Under the pieces are notes generated by a model. That model was not told where the DNA came from and ran no database searches. It saw only the letters and a list, made by a program, of their open reading frames with translations. Positions 36,329 to 45,659 of a stretch of 64,000 nucleotides of DNA are shown piece after piece. Every line of letters starts with the position of its first letter. Position 1 is the first letter of the stretch. Source of the stretch: Caulobacteraceae bacterium. GTDB lineage: Bacteria; Pseudomonadota; Alphaproteobacteria; Caulobacterales; Caulobacteraceae. The stretch lies in NCBI GenBank assembly GCA_027489335.1, contig JAIXZX010000014.1:1-64000 (forward strand). Reading direction: 5' to 3'. A program made the position numbers and the translations under genes.

Positions 36329-37951
36329 CTACCGCCGCTCCATCTGGTCGAGCATCCGCTCCAGGGTGGACAGCTCGTCGGCCTCGCCGGGGGGCTTGTC
36401 CCAGCGCAGGCGGCTGATGCGGGGGAAACGCATGGCCACGCCGGACTTGTGGCGGGGGGAGCGCTGCAGGCCCTCGAAGGCCACCTCGAACACCAGCCCC
36501 TTATGCGGCTCGGCGCGGACCGAACGGACCGGGCCGAAGCGCTCGATGGTGTTGTCGCGGACGAACTTGTCGATCGCTTTCAGCTCGGCGTCGGTGAAGC
36601 CGAAATAGGCCTTGCCCACCGGCGTCAGCACCCGCTCGCCCCCAGGCCCCATCGTCCAGACCCCGAAGGTGTAGTCTGAGTAGAAGCTGGAGCGCTTCCC
36701 ATGCCCGCGCTGGGCGTACATCAGCACTGCATCGATCAGGAACGGGTCGCGCTTCCACTTGAACCAGGGTCCCTTGGGGCGGCCGGCCTCATAGATCGAG
36801 GTCAGGCGCTTGAGCATCAGCCCCTCGGCGATCTGCGCATCGCCTTCCGGCGGATCGGCCCGCAGCTCGGCCAGCTCGGACCAGGTCTCGAAGGGCTGCA
36901 GGGGTGAGAGATCGATGCGTGGATTGTCCAGCTTGGCCACCAGAGCTTCAAGCCGCGACCGTCGCTCGGTGAAGGTGAACGTCCGCAGGTCTTCGCCCCC
37001 CAGGGCCAGGACGTCATAGGCGCGGATGGCGGCGGGATAGGTTCGCAGCATCTTGGCGTCCACGGTCTTGCGGTTCAGCCGCTGCTGCAGGTCGCCGAAC
37101 GGGGCGACGACGCCCTCGCGCCGCACCAGCAGCTCCCCGTCCAAGGCGCCCTCGAAATTCAGCGCCTCGACCACGTCGGGAAAGACGCCTGAGATGTCGT
37201 CGCCGGTGCGGCTGTAGAGCCTGCGGATCCCCTGCTCGCTGACCGCCTGGATGCGGATGCCGTCCCACTTCCATTCCGCCGCGTAGTCGGCCGGGTCGAG
37301 GCGGCCGAAATCCGCCGCCTCGTCGATGGCCTGGGCCAGCATCACCGGCCGGAAGCGGCCCGGCGCATCGGGGGACGGCCGCGCGCCATGGCCCTCCAGC
37401 CAGGCGAACAGGTCTTCATAGGGGGCGTGCAGGGCGTGCCAGACCTCCTCCACCTCACTGATCCCCACTCCGCCCAGGTCGGCGCAGGCCTGCTTGGCCA
37501 GGCGGGAGGAGACGCCGACCCGAAGGCCCCCGGTCATCAACTTGAGCAACGCCCAGCGGGCGGTGGGGTCGGTGAGCGCATCCAGCCAGCCCTCGATCAG
37601 CCGCTGGACCTCCGGGCGTGTGGCGCCGGCCAGGGCGTCCACAACCTCCGACAGCTCCGGCTCGCGATTGGCGCCGGGGCGCGTGGGCCAGACGAGCGCC
37701 ACGGTCTCGGCCAGGTCCCCCACATAGTCGTAGGACCAGCGGAACAGGACGGCGTCCATCCGCGCCTCCACCGCCTTACGGATGAAGGCCGGCTTGGCGG
37801 CGGAGAAACTCAACTCGCCGGTCAGGGCCGCGAGCGCCCAGCCCCGGTCCGGGTCAGGGGTCGTCGCCAGATAGTCCCGCACGAGCGTCAGCTTGGCGTT
37901 GCGCGAGGCGGTGAGGGACAGGCGGTCCAGCAGGTCGGCGAAGGCTCCCAT
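36329..37951 (-). CDS. ATP-dependent DNA ligase, damage-response type (TIGR04120)
   Basis: 540 aa. N-terminal DNA-binding domain (1-190). Adenylation domain with nucleophile K228 in AEWKWDGIRIQ, then LYSRTGDDIS, EGALDGELLV, EGLMLKR and KWKRDP. OB domain to the end. It matches the cisplatin-damage-response ligase family that pairs with a specific exonuclease, here found 360 bases upstream on the same strand. Acts in DNA repair alongside NAD-dependent LigA. Confidence 0.93.
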   Translation of the reverse strand: MGAFADLLDRLSLTASRNAKLTLVRDYLATTPDPDRGWALAALTGELSFSAAKPAFIRKAVEARMDAVLFRWSYDYVGDLAETVALVWPTRPGANREPELSEVVDALAGATRPEVQRLIEGWLDALTDPTARWALLKLMTGGLRVGVSSRLAKQACADLGGVGISEVEEVWHALHAPYEDLFAWLEGHGARPSPDAPGRFRPVMLAQAIDEAADFGRLDPADYAAEWKWDGIRIQAVSEQGIRRLYSRTGDDISGVFPDVVEALNFEGALDGELLVRREGVVAPFGDLQQRLNRKTVDAKMLRTYPAAIRAYDVLALGGEDLRTFTFTERRSRLEALVAKLDNPRIDLSPLQPFETWSELAELRADPPEGDAQIAEGLMLKRLTSIYEAGRPKGPWFKWKRDPFLIDAVLMYAQRGHGKRSSFYSDYTFGVWTMGPGGERVLTPVGKAYFGFTDAELKAIDKFVRDNTIERFGPVRSVRAEPHKGLVFEVAFEGLQRSPRHKSGVAMRFPRISRLRWDKPPGEADELSTLERMLDQMERR

Positions 37952-38034
37952 CAGCGGCTCGCCCCCGGCTGGCGCGCTGCGAGACTTGGGCTATAGCGGA
38001 AACGACCGCCACCAAAGCCCGGGAGCCCCTGACC

Positions 38035-38301
38035 ATGGCCGACGCCCGCGTGACCTGCATCACCAGACAGCCGCGCAAGAACCCCCATGAGGGCGTCACC
38101 CATCTGGGGGGCAACGGCTGGAAGCGCAGCAAGGCAGAGGTGATCGCCGCCATCGAGGGCCGCCGCGACACCTTCTATCTCCAGGTCGGCGGCGAGCGGT
38201 GCGAGATCAACGTGCTCAACGGGCCAAACGGCAAGTATCTGCGGGCCTACGCGAACGGCCAGTGGAACGACGCCCTGCTGACCCTGCCGCCCTGTATCTG
38301 A
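38035..38301 (+). CDS. DUF3892 domain protein
   Basis: 88 aa. The pattern VTCITRQPRKNPHEGVTHLG, then KAEVIAAIEG, and the C-terminal YLRAYANGQWNDALLTLP is the DUF3892 signature. Small proteins of this family have no established function. It lies on the opposite strand between the DNA ligase and its associated exonuclease, which may be chance or may link it to repair. Confidence 0.85.
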   Translation: MADARVTCITRQPRKNPHEGVTHLGGNGWKRSKAEVIAAIEGRRDTFYLQVGGERCEINVLNGPNGKYLRAYANGQWNDALLTLPPCI

Positions 38302-38312
38302 GCCCGGCCGCC

Positions 38313-39323
38313 TCACGCCTCGTCCTCTTCCTCATAGCCCACCAGGGCCAGCGCCCGGGCGGGGATGCCCTGGAGTTCGGACCAGCGGGCCAGGGCCTCC
38401 TCCCGGCCATGGGTGATCCACAGCTCGCCGGGCCGGATCTCGTCCACCGTGGCGGTCAGTTCGTCCCAGTCGGCATGGTCGGAGATGATCAGCGGCAGCT
38501 CCACGCCCCGCTGGCGGGCCCGGGCGCGGACCCGCATCCAGCCCGAGGCGAAGGCCAGGACCGGGTCATTGAACCGCCGCCCCCACCGGTCGGCCAACGC
38601 CGAGGGCGGGCCGATGACGACGGCGCCGGCGAAGTCCTGTTTTTTGTCGACGGTGGCCGGCAGGAGGGGGCCAAGGTCCACCCCGTGGTTCTCATAGAGC
38701 CGGTTCAGACGTTCCAGCGCGCCATGGACATAGATGGGCTTGTCCCATCCGCCCTCCCGCAGCAGGCGGATGACCCGCTGGGCCTTGCCCAGCGCATAGG
38801 CGCCGATCATGTGGGTCCGCTCGGGGAACTGGGCCACCGAGCGCAGCAGGCGGGCGATCTCGCCAGCGTCGTCCGGATGGCGGAAGACCGGCAGGCCGAA
38901 AGTGGCCTCGGTGATGAAGACATCGCAGGGCACGGGCTCGAAGGCCTGGCAGGTGGGATCACGCCGGCGCTTGTAGTCGCCGGACACCACCATGGTCAGG
39001 CCCTTCCAGCGCACCACCGCCTGGGCCGAGCCCAGGACGTGGCCGGCCGGGACCAGGGTGACCTCCACATCATCCCGGGCCACCGTCTCACCATAGGGGG
39101 CGGCCTGGCGGGTGGCGGTGAAGTCCGCGCCGTAGCGTTCGCCCATGATGGCCAGGGTCTCGGGCGTCGCCAGCACCGCGCCATGGCCAGACCGGGCGTG
39201 GTCGGCATGGCCGTGGGTCACCACCGCGCGGGCCACCGGGCGGACCGGGTCGATATAGAAGTCGCCGGGCGGGCAATAGAGGCCCTCGGGGCGGGGACAG
39301 AGCAGGTCCTGCGGTCTGATCAT
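38313..39323 (-). CDS. Ligase-associated DNA damage response exonuclease (TIGR04122)
   Basis: 336 aa metallo-beta-lactamase fold. Metal ligands in VVTHGHADHARSGHG (HxHxDH), VPAGHVLGSAQAVV and VVSGDYKRR. A beta-CASP-like insert and a C-terminal IISDHADWDELTATVD complete the family pattern. It resembles SNM1-type nucleases and is found next to the TIGR04120 ligase. The helicase and phosphoesterase that often complete this set are absent from the window. Confidence 0.92.
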   Translation of the reverse strand: MIRPQDLLCPRPEGLYCPPGDFYIDPVRPVARAVVTHGHADHARSGHGAVLATPETLAIMGERYGADFTATRQAAPYGETVARDDVEVTLVPAGHVLGSAQAVVRWKGLTMVVSGDYKRRRDPTCQAFEPVPCDVFITEATFGLPVFRHPDDAGEIARLLRSVAQFPERTHMIGAYALGKAQRVIRLLREGGWDKPIYVHGALERLNRLYENHGVDLGPLLPATVDKKQDFAGAVVIGPPSALADRWGRRFNDPVLAFASGWMRVRARARQRGVELPLIISDHADWDELTATVDEIRPGELWITHGREEALARWSELQGIPARALALVGYEEEDEA

Positions 39324-39515
39324 CGCCTCTCCAGATGGTGAGCCCGGCGCAGCCTCGCCAGATTACGAAACGTCCACTTCATTACACAGTATTCATATTG
39401 TGAAATCGAGCTCATGACCAAGACTTAACGAGTATTCCGAGAAGCGGGAAACTATACCGGGGTCATCGGAACGCGGCCGACGCGCTCCACCCACACAAAC
39501 CTGAAGAGACCCGCC

Positions 39516-39620
39516 ATGATCCGCTCCAACCTTCTCGCCTTCGCCAACATCGCCCTGGCCGCCACCCCCGTCCTGGCCATCGCCATCGCCGCCTACAGCA
39601 ACACCCTGCCGCTGTTCTAA
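39516..39620 (+). CDS. Small hydrophobic protein, 34 aa
   Basis: A short ORF, MIRSNLLAFANIALAATPVL followed by AIAIAAYSNTLPLF, with a weak GAAGAG upstream. One predicted transmembrane or signal-anchor helix. It lies alone in a 358-base gap between the exonuclease and PaaI genes; the 190 bases before it are less GC-rich and could hold a promoter (TTAACG at about 39426). No family recognised. Codon third positions are strongly GC-rich as in real genes here. Confidence 0.5.
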   Translation: MIRSNLLAFANIALAATPVLAIAIAAYSNTLPLF

Positions 39621-39681
39621 GACGCTCGGGCGGCGCCGTTTCCGTTGACCGCCCCGAGGGCAAGCCGCTAGGCCCTCAGGG

Positions 39682-40137
39682 ATGGTCAAGCCGCCCGACT
39701 TCATCGCCGCCATGACCGGGAGCCTGGATGAGCAGGCGGCCCGGCACATGGTCACCCGCACCCCGCAGACCGAGGCGCTGGGCTTCCAGTTCGTCTCCAT
39801 CAGTGAAGCCCGCGGCGCCATCCGGGTTCCCTGGCGCGCCGACCTGGTGGGTGATCCCGAGACCGGGGTCATCGCCTCGGGCGTCGTCACCACCCTGCTC
39901 GACCATGTGTGCGGCCTGTCGATCCGCGCCGCCAATGCGGTCCCGCAGGGCACGCTGGATTTGCGCATCGACTATATGCGGCCGGCCAGGCCTCAGGCCG
40001 ATCTCGTCGCTGACGGCCATTGCTACAAGCTGACCCGCACCATCGCCTTTGTCCGGGCGCTGGCCCATGACGGCGATCCCGATGATCCGGTGGCCACCGC
40101 CCAGGCGGCCTTCGCCCTGATCGGGGGCGGCGCATGA
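39682..40137 (+). CDS. PaaI family hotdog thioesterase (first of pair)
   Basis: 151 aa. Single hotdog domain with GVIASGVVTTLLDHVCGLSI (the helix with catalytic Asp), LDLRIDYMRPARPQADLVAD and TIAFVRALAHD. PaaI-like enzymes hydrolyse phenylacetyl-CoA or other acyl-CoAs. It overlaps the next PaaI gene by 4 bases (ATGA). The two proteins are distantly related and may form a heteromer. Confidence 0.88.
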   Translation: MVKPPDFIAAMTGSLDEQAARHMVTRTPQTEALGFQFVSISEARGAIRVPWRADLVGDPETGVIASGVVTTLLDHVCGLSIRAANAVPQGTLDLRIDYMRPARPQADLVADGHCYKLTRTIAFVRALAHDGDPDDPVATAQAAFALIGGGA

Positions 40138-40559
40138 GCGTGGAGACCACACCGGCCGAACGGCTGGCCGCCTTCCTGGCGCGCACCCCCTATATCGCCT
40201 TCCTCGGCATGCGAGCCGAGCTGGCTGGCGACGAGATGACCGCCATCCTGCCGTTCTCGCCGCACCTGATCGGCAACACCTTGTTGCCGGCCCTGCATGG
40301 CGGCGTGCTGGGCGCCTTCATGGAGATGACGGCCCTGGCCCAGCTGGCGGTGATCACCGGGGGGCCGCGGCCGGCCAAGACCATCGACGTCACCATCGAC
40401 TACCTGCGGCCGGGCCGGGCCATGGACACCTATGCCAGGGCGGAGATCAAGAAGGCCGGCCGGCGGATTTCCAGCGTCCATGTAGAGGCCTGGCAGGAGG
40501 CCCGCGCCAAGCCCGTCGCCGCCATCCGCGGCCACTTCCAAATGCCCACCGCAGGCTGA
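40134..40559 (+). CDS. PaaI family hotdog thioesterase (second of pair)
   Basis: 141 aa. GGVLGAFMEMTALAQLAV replaces the usual HGG...D helix with Glu as probable catalytic acid; KTIDVTIDYLRPGRAMDTYA and ISSVHVEAWQEA complete the hotdog. Translationally coupled to the preceding paralogue. The substrate cannot be read from sequence. Confidence 0.88.
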   Translation: MSVETTPAERLAAFLARTPYIAFLGMRAELAGDEMTAILPFSPHLIGNTLLPALHGGVLGAFMEMTALAQLAVITGGPRPAKTIDVTIDYLRPGRAMDTYARAEIKKAGRRISSVHVEAWQEARAKPVAAIRGHFQMPTAG

Positions 40560-40575
40560 GGGCCGTCATCCCAAT

Positions 40576-40663
40576 CCGTCATCCTGGGCCTTGTGCCCAG
40601 GATCCCTCGTGACGCTTGCGCCCGCCCTGACGAGGGATGCTCGGCACAAGGCCGAGCACGACG
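40576..40663. repeat. Palindromic intergenic repeat, family B copy 2
   Basis: CCGTCATCCTGGGCCTTGTG... with hairpins ATCCTGGGCCTTGTGCCCAGGAT and ATGCTCGGCACAAGGCCGAGCA, sharing GACGCTTGCGCC with 24298-24385. An extra partial CCGTCATCCC precedes it at 40563. Confidence 0.85.
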
Positions 40664-40747
40664 CGGTGAAGATGGCGACCGCACGCGATAGTCACGGCCG
40701 GTAAATGCCGCTTGAGGCGCGGGGTCATGCGCGCTACCGCCTCAGCC

Positions 40748-42430
40748 ATGCTTCAGGGACTTTCACATTCGGCCCAAGGGGCCAAGAGCTGGCCGTTCGA
40801 ACAGGCGCGCGCCCTGCTGGCGCGGATCCTGCGCCTGCGGTTGTCTGACGCCGAGCGGGATCTGGCCGCCACCCTCATCGCCGCCGGCAAGGCCGACGAG
40901 GCCGTGGCCACCCTGGAGCCCCTGCAGCGCTCGGTCATCTTCGAGACCGGCTATGGCCCGTCCGGCCTGCCCCATGTGGGCACCTTTGGCGAGGTGGCGC
41001 GGACCACCATGGTGCGCACCGCCTTCCGCGCGCTCACCGACGACGCCATCCCCACCCGGCTGATCGCGTTCTCTGACGACATGGACGGCATGCGCAAGGT
41101 CCCGCCGGGCCTGCCCAACCAGGAGATGCTGCAGGAGGACCTGGAAAAGTCGCTCAGCGTGGTCCGCGACCCGTTCGGGACCCATGAGAGCTTTGCGGCC
41201 CATAACAACGCCCGCCTGCGCGCCTTCCTGGACGGGTTCGGCTTCGACTACGAGTTCATGTCGTCCACCGAGGCCTATCGCTCGGGCCGGTTCGACGCGA
41301 CCCTGCTGGTCGCCCTGGAGCGCTTCGACGCCATCCAGAAGATCATGCTGCCGACGCTCGGCGAAGAGCGGCGCGCCACCTATTCGCCCTTCCTGCCGGT
41401 GAGCCCCAGGACCGGCAAGGTGCTGCAGGTCCCGACCCTGGAACGCCATGTGGACCGCGGGACCATCGTCTTCGCCGACGAGGACGGGACCCTGACCGAG
41501 CTCCCGGTCACCGGCGGCCATGTGAAGATGCAGTGGAAGCCCGACTGGGCCCTGCGCTGGGTGGCGCTCGGCGTCGACTACGAGATGGCCGGCAAGGACC
41601 TGATCGACTCGGTCAAGGTCTCCAGCCAGGTCTGCAAGGTGCTGGGCGGAACCCCGCCGGAGGGGTTCAACTACGAGCTCTTCCTCGACGAAAGCGGCCA
41701 GAAGATTTCCAAGACCAAGGGGAACGGCTTCTCGATGGAGGAGTGGCTGCGCTACGCCACGCCCGAGAGCCTGGCCTACTACATGTTCCAGTCGCCCAAG
41801 TCGGCCAAGCGGCTGCACTTCGACGTGGCCCCCAAGGCGACCGACGAGTACCTGCAGCAGCTGGACTCCTTCAACCGCAAGAAGGCCGAGGGCGCCAACG
41901 AGCCGCAGATCGACAACCCCGTCTGGCACGTCCACCGGGGCGATCCGCCGGCCGAGGGCGCGGCGATCTCCTTCGCCCTGATGCTCAACCTGGTCTCGGC
42001 GGCCAACGCCTCGACCAAGGAGATCCTCTGGGGCTTCATCAGCCGCTACATCCCTGGCGCGACGCCGGCCGACCACCCGTTGCTCGACCGCCTGGCCGGC
42101 TATGCGATCAACTACTACGAGGACTTCGTGAAGCCCGCGAAGACCTTCCGCGCCCCCACCGACCAGGAGCGCGCGGCGATTGGGGACCTGGCCGCCCGCC
42201 TGCGGGCCCTGCCGGCCGGCGCCGACGCCGAGGCGATCCAGAACGAGGTGTTCGAGGCCGGCAAGGCCGGCGGATTCGAGCCCCTTCGCGCCTGGTTCAC
42301 CGCCCTTTACGAAGTGCTACTCGGTCAGAGCCAGGGGCCGCGTTTCGGCTCCTTCGTGGCCATCTTCGGGGTCGAGCGCACCCTTGAGCTGATCGAGAAG
42401 GCGCTGGCCGGCGACCTGGTCGCCGGCTGA
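40748..42430 (+). CDS. lysK: Lysyl-tRNA synthetase, class I
   Basis: 560 aa from the ATG at 40748 ([20 protein letters not shown]); ATG 40727 would add 7. Charges tRNA-Lys; the class I form is the rule in Alphaproteobacteria. The HIGH-type motif is [18 protein letters not shown], the KMSKS-type is KISKTKGNG. Between [13 protein letters not shown] and IFETGYG there are about 30 residues where I remember a shorter link in other members, suggesting a small insertion. C-terminal helical anticodon domain from about residue 400. Confidence 0.95.
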   Translation: MLQGLSHSAQGAKSWPFEQARALLARILRLRLSDAERDLAATLIAAGKADEAVATLEPLQRSVIFETGYGPSGLPHVGTFGEVARTTMVRTAFRALTDDAIPTRLIAFSDDMDGMRKVPPGLPNQEMLQEDLEKSLSVVRDPFGTHESFAAHNNARLRAFLDGFGFDYEFMSSTEAYRSGRFDATLLVALERFDAIQKIMLPTLGEERRATYSPFLPVSPRTGKVLQVPTLERHVDRGTIVFADEDGTLTELPVTGGHVKMQWKPDWALRWVALGVDYEMAGKDLIDSVKVSSQVCKVLGGTPPEGFNYELFLDESGQKISKTKGNGFSMEEWLRYATPESLAYYMFQSPKSAKRLHFDVAPKATDEYLQQLDSFNRKKAEGANEPQIDNPVWHVHRGDPPAEGAAISFALMLNLVSAANASTKEILWGFISRYIPGATPADHPLLDRLAGYAINYYEDFVKPAKTFRAPTDQERAAIGDLAARLRALPAGADAEAIQNEVFEAGKAGGFEPLRAWFTALYEVLLGQSQGPRFGSFVAIFGVERTLELIEKALAGDLVAG

Positions 42431-42452
42431 AGACGACGTCCCGCGTCACCCG

Positions 42453-44909
42453 CTAGTCCATATCCAGCCAGCCGGCCGAGCCGATGGGCATGCCGGGCGG
42501 CGTCTCGGGGCGGATCTCCTTGGCGGCGGCGAGCCGGCGAAGCTCCGCCGGGTCCTCGATCAGGGCCACCAGCCGCGCGCGGTGCGCCCGGGTCGCCGCA
42601 TCTCCTCCTCGGGCGCCTGACAGTCGCGCGGCGATCGCTTCAAGAGCCGCGCTCGCCTGGGCGGTGACGCCGGGCGCAGCCCCCGGATCCTGGGCCAGGC
42701 GGCCGAGGTCCAGTACGGCCCTGGCCTGGGTGCGCTGGGTGATGGGGACCAGGGCCGGATCGGCGGGATCAGCGAACACCTTGGCCATCAGGGCCTCCAG
42801 CACCTCTCCGGCCCCCGGCAGAGAGGGATCGCGGCGGTTCTGCTCGATCAGCCGGGCCAGACGCTGGTCGTTCAGCAAGACGTCCAGGGGCAGGCCGGCG
42901 GCCACCTCGGCGGCGGCGAGCGGATCGAAGATCGGCCCGGCCAGGGTGGGGAAGAGTTCGATCTCGGTCTGCCGGTCGGTGCGTCCGGTGAGCCCCGCCG
43001 ACATCAGGGGCATGAGCCCGCGCGGCGTCTCCAGGGCGGCGGGGTCCAGGGCCGCCAGCAGGGCAGTCAGGGCCGCGCGCTGGGCCTGGGCTGGAACTGA
43101 GGCCGCGGCCTCCTTCCCGTCCCCGATCACCGAATAGGCGAAATCCACCCCGCCCAGCAGCTTGCCGGCCGCCTCCACCTGATAGCGGTGCATCAGATAG
43201 ATGGGCACGTACTTGCGGCGCAGGGCCGCCACCGGCTCGCCGGGATAGAGGGCGCCCAGGCCGAAGCTTGAAAGGGCGGCCTTGCGCACGGCCAGCATCC
43301 GCTCAAGCTCGGCGGCCGGATCGGCCCCGTCGTCCCACAGGCTGCCCCAGGGCTGGCCGACGTCCAGGCCCCGGGAATCGGCGTCGGTGATGTAGCGCAG
43401 GCCATCCGGCGCGGTGGCGTTCTGATGCAGCAAGGTCTCGACCTGCTGCTCGGGGCCATAGACGGCGGCGACGCTGAACTTGTCCCAGTCGCCAATCCCG
43501 ACCGCATAGGCGTCCGACAGGTCCGGCCGGCCCTCTGTCAGCAGGATGCGCGGCGCCGGATAGTCCATCACCGAGGTCCGGCCTTGGGTGGAGCCGGCGA
43601 AATTGTGCGCAAAGCCGATGGAATGGCCGACCTCATGGGCGCCCAGCTGCCGCAGGCGGGCCAGCGCCACCTCCGCCGGGTCATTGGGTCCGCCCTTGCC
43701 GGTCATGTGCGCGCCCACCAGGCCTTCGAAGATCAGCATGTCCTGGCGGACCCGCAGGGCGCCCAGCACCACTGAACCTTTGAGGATCTCGCCCGTGCGC
43801 GGATCGATGATGGTCTGGCCATAGGACCAGCCGCGGGTCGCCCGGTCGGCCCAGTTGATCATGCTGTAGCGCACGTCCAGGGGGTCGGCGCCCGGGGGCA
43901 GCAGCTCGACGCGGTAGGCGTCCTTGAAGCCGGCGGCCTCGAAGGCGTCGGCCCACCAGGCCGCGCCTTCCATCAGGGCGTTGCGGATCGCCTCGGGCGC
44001 TGCAGGGTCCATATAGAAGATGATCGGCTTCTTCACAGGCGAGACCGCCGCGGTGGGGTCTGTCTTCTCCAGGCGGAAGCGCAGGGCGTACTGCTTGACG
44101 ATAGGCTCGCCCAGGGGGGCGGCGAAGTCGAGGAACTGCAGGGCGTTGCCGCCGCTGCGGGGGTCAAACACCCGCGGCTCATAGCCAGGCTCGGGCAGCT
44201 TGACGAAGGAATGGCGCACCTTGAGCGTCATCCGCTTGGCGTCCGGGGTGATATTGGCCACCTCACGTCCGGGGGTTTCGGAGACGAAGGTCTGAATGGC
44301 CTCCAGCTCCACATTCTCCGGAAAGGCCTTGGCCGCCTGCGGATCGGCGAGGCTGAGATCCTTCGACAGGCTCCAGCCGGTTTCCCCCGAACTCTTCAAG
44401 GCGTCCACCACGCCCAGGGCGTCCTGGGTCAGGAAGCTGGAGATGTCGATCAGGATACGCCCCTGAGGGTCCACCGACAGAATCTCGCCGGCCCAGACCA
44501 TCGACGGCGCGAAGGCCTCGCGCGCCGAGGCCTGCTCCACCTCAGGCGCGCCGACGGCGCGGAAGCGAGGGTTCTCGTACTCGGCCACCACCTTGGCTCC
44601 GACCCGGCGGAAGGCGAGCAGCCGCGAGGGGCCGAGCCTCGCCTTGTCCAGGCCGATGGGGGCCGAGCCCAGGCCGGTACGCAGGCTCGCCACATGGATG
44701 TAGCGGCCGCTGACCCCCTCGGCGTCCGGGGGCGGCAGCAGCATCAGCACCCGGCCGCGTTCGGCGTCCGCATAGATGGGGATCAGCCCCTCTGTGCGGG
44801 CGACACCCGCCGTGGCCTCGCCCATCGGCCGCGGCGTGGCCTGGGCGGCCAGCGGGCAGGACAGCAGCGCGGCCACGGCGGTGGCCGCCAGCAAGGTGTT
44901 ACGGATCAT
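42453..44909 (-). CDS. Exported zinc-dependent metalloprotease (DUF5117/DUF4953 type)
   Basis: 818 aa with a clear signal peptide (MIRNTLLAATAVAALLSCPL, then AAQA). The metzincin zinc site is HEVGHSIGFAH at residues 425-435 (H425, E426, H429, H435). Upstream, the DUF5117-like region contains SLRTGLGSAPIGLDKARLGP and the 'conserved' FYMDPAAPEAIRNALMEGAA segment; DUF4953 covers the zinc site and beyond. A family of large secreted peptidases in Caulobacterales and Bacteroidetes. Substrate unknown. Divergent from the MerR gene. Confidence 0.9.
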   Translation of the reverse strand: MIRNTLLAATAVAALLSCPLAAQATPRPMGEATAGVARTEGLIPIYADAERGRVLMLLPPPDAEGVSGRYIHVASLRTGLGSAPIGLDKARLGPSRLLAFRRVGAKVVAEYENPRFRAVGAPEVEQASAREAFAPSMVWAGEILSVDPQGRILIDISSFLTQDALGVVDALKSSGETGWSLSKDLSLADPQAAKAFPENVELEAIQTFVSETPGREVANITPDAKRMTLKVRHSFVKLPEPGYEPRVFDPRSGGNALQFLDFAAPLGEPIVKQYALRFRLEKTDPTAAVSPVKKPIIFYMDPAAPEAIRNALMEGAAWWADAFEAAGFKDAYRVELLPPGADPLDVRYSMINWADRATRGWSYGQTIIDPRTGEILKGSVVLGALRVRQDMLIFEGLVGAHMTGKGGPNDPAEVALARLRQLGAHEVGHSIGFAHNFAGSTQGRTSVMDYPAPRILLTEGRPDLSDAYAVGIGDWDKFSVAAVYGPEQQVETLLHQNATAPDGLRYITDADSRGLDVGQPWGSLWDDGADPAAELERMLAVRKAALSSFGLGALYPGEPVAALRRKYVPIYLMHRYQVEAAGKLLGGVDFAYSVIGDGKEAAASVPAQAQRAALTALLAALDPAALETPRGLMPLMSAGLTGRTDRQTEIELFPTLAGPIFDPLAAAEVAAGLPLDVLLNDQRLARLIEQNRRDPSLPGAGEVLEALMAKVFADPADPALVPITQRTQARAVLDLGRLAQDPGAAPGVTAQASAALEAIAARLSGARGGDAATRAHRARLVALIEDPAELRRLAAAKEIRPETPPGMPIGSAGWLDMD

Positions 44910-45029
44910 GATGACGCCCCCGAATTGACTGCCCGCAGCCTAGGGCGCGCCTGCGCAGGCCGTCCACGAAAGAGGGCGAAACCTAAGGCTGAATCGGCCT
45001 GGCGCCTCGTGTTCGCGCAGGGGCTTGCC

Positions 45030-45057
45030 TTGACGTTGACGTAAGATGCCACTTACG
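45030..45057. promoter_or_regulatory. Palindromic operator for MerR-type regulator
   Basis: Tandem TTGACG (45030, 45036) runs into the perfect palindrome CGTAAG-N6-CTTACG (45040-45057), 54 bases before the chosen MerR start. The TTGACGTTGACGTAAG core resembles the LiuR-type operators of branched-chain/fatty-acid MerR regulators as I remember them. It lies between the divergent protease and merR genes; autoregulation is likely. Confidence 0.6.
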
Positions 45058-45111
45058 CTCTCAGCCACAAAACAGGCCGCCAAAAACCAGGCTCAACCGG
45101 AGACGCCACAC

Positions 45112-45591
45112 ATGCCCACCGACCTGCGCCGCCCCCAACGCACCTATACGATTCGCCAGCTCTGCCTGGAGTTCAAATGCACCCCGCGCGCCCTGCGCTT
45201 CTATGAGGACAAGGGCCTCCTGACGCCCGCCCGCGACGGGATGAACCGGGTCTATTCCTACAAGGACCGCGCCCGCCTGAAGCTGATCCTGCAGGGCAAG
45301 CGCGTGGGCCTGTCCCTGGCGGAGATCGGGGAAATCCTGGACCTCTACGACCTGGACGACGGCGGCGCGGCCCAGATGGCCAAGTCCCTGCGCAAGTTCA
45401 AGGAGCGCATCGTCGCCCTGGAGAGCCAGCGCGAGGACATCGACCGGGCGATCAGCGAGCTGAAGAACGGCTGCAACAACCTCGAGCAGAAGCTCATCGC
45501 CACCCGTCCTGACCTGCTGCCCCGGGCGGCCGACTACGACCAGATGCTGCGCCAGCGCCTCGACGGCCTGGAGCATGTGGGCGCCAAATAA
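45112..45591 (+). CDS. MerR family regulator (LiuR-like)
   Basis: 159 aa from ATG 45112 (MPTDLRRPQRTYTIRQLCLE; GGAG upstream); the ATG at 45046 lies inside the operator palindrome and is unlikely. HTH and wing: YTIRQLCLEFKCTPRALRFY, EDKGLLTPARDGMNRVYS, KDRARLKLILQGKRVGLSLA. A dimerisation coiled coil (about 85-130) follows and no metal-binding cysteine loop is seen. LiuR-type MerR proteins repress acyl-CoA degradation genes; the acyl-CoA dehydrogenase 68 bases downstream is the obvious target. Confidence 0.9.
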   Translation: MPTDLRRPQRTYTIRQLCLEFKCTPRALRFYEDKGLLTPARDGMNRVYSYKDRARLKLILQGKRVGLSLAEIGEILDLYDLDDGGAAQMAKSLRKFKERIVALESQREDIDRAISELKNGCNNLEQKLIATRPDLLPRAADYDQMLRQRLDGLEHVGAK

Positions 45592-45659
45592 GGCCCCATT
45601 TCTCGACCTTCCTATCCTGACCGGACCGGGCGACCGGCCCGGCCGACACCGGAGTCCCC

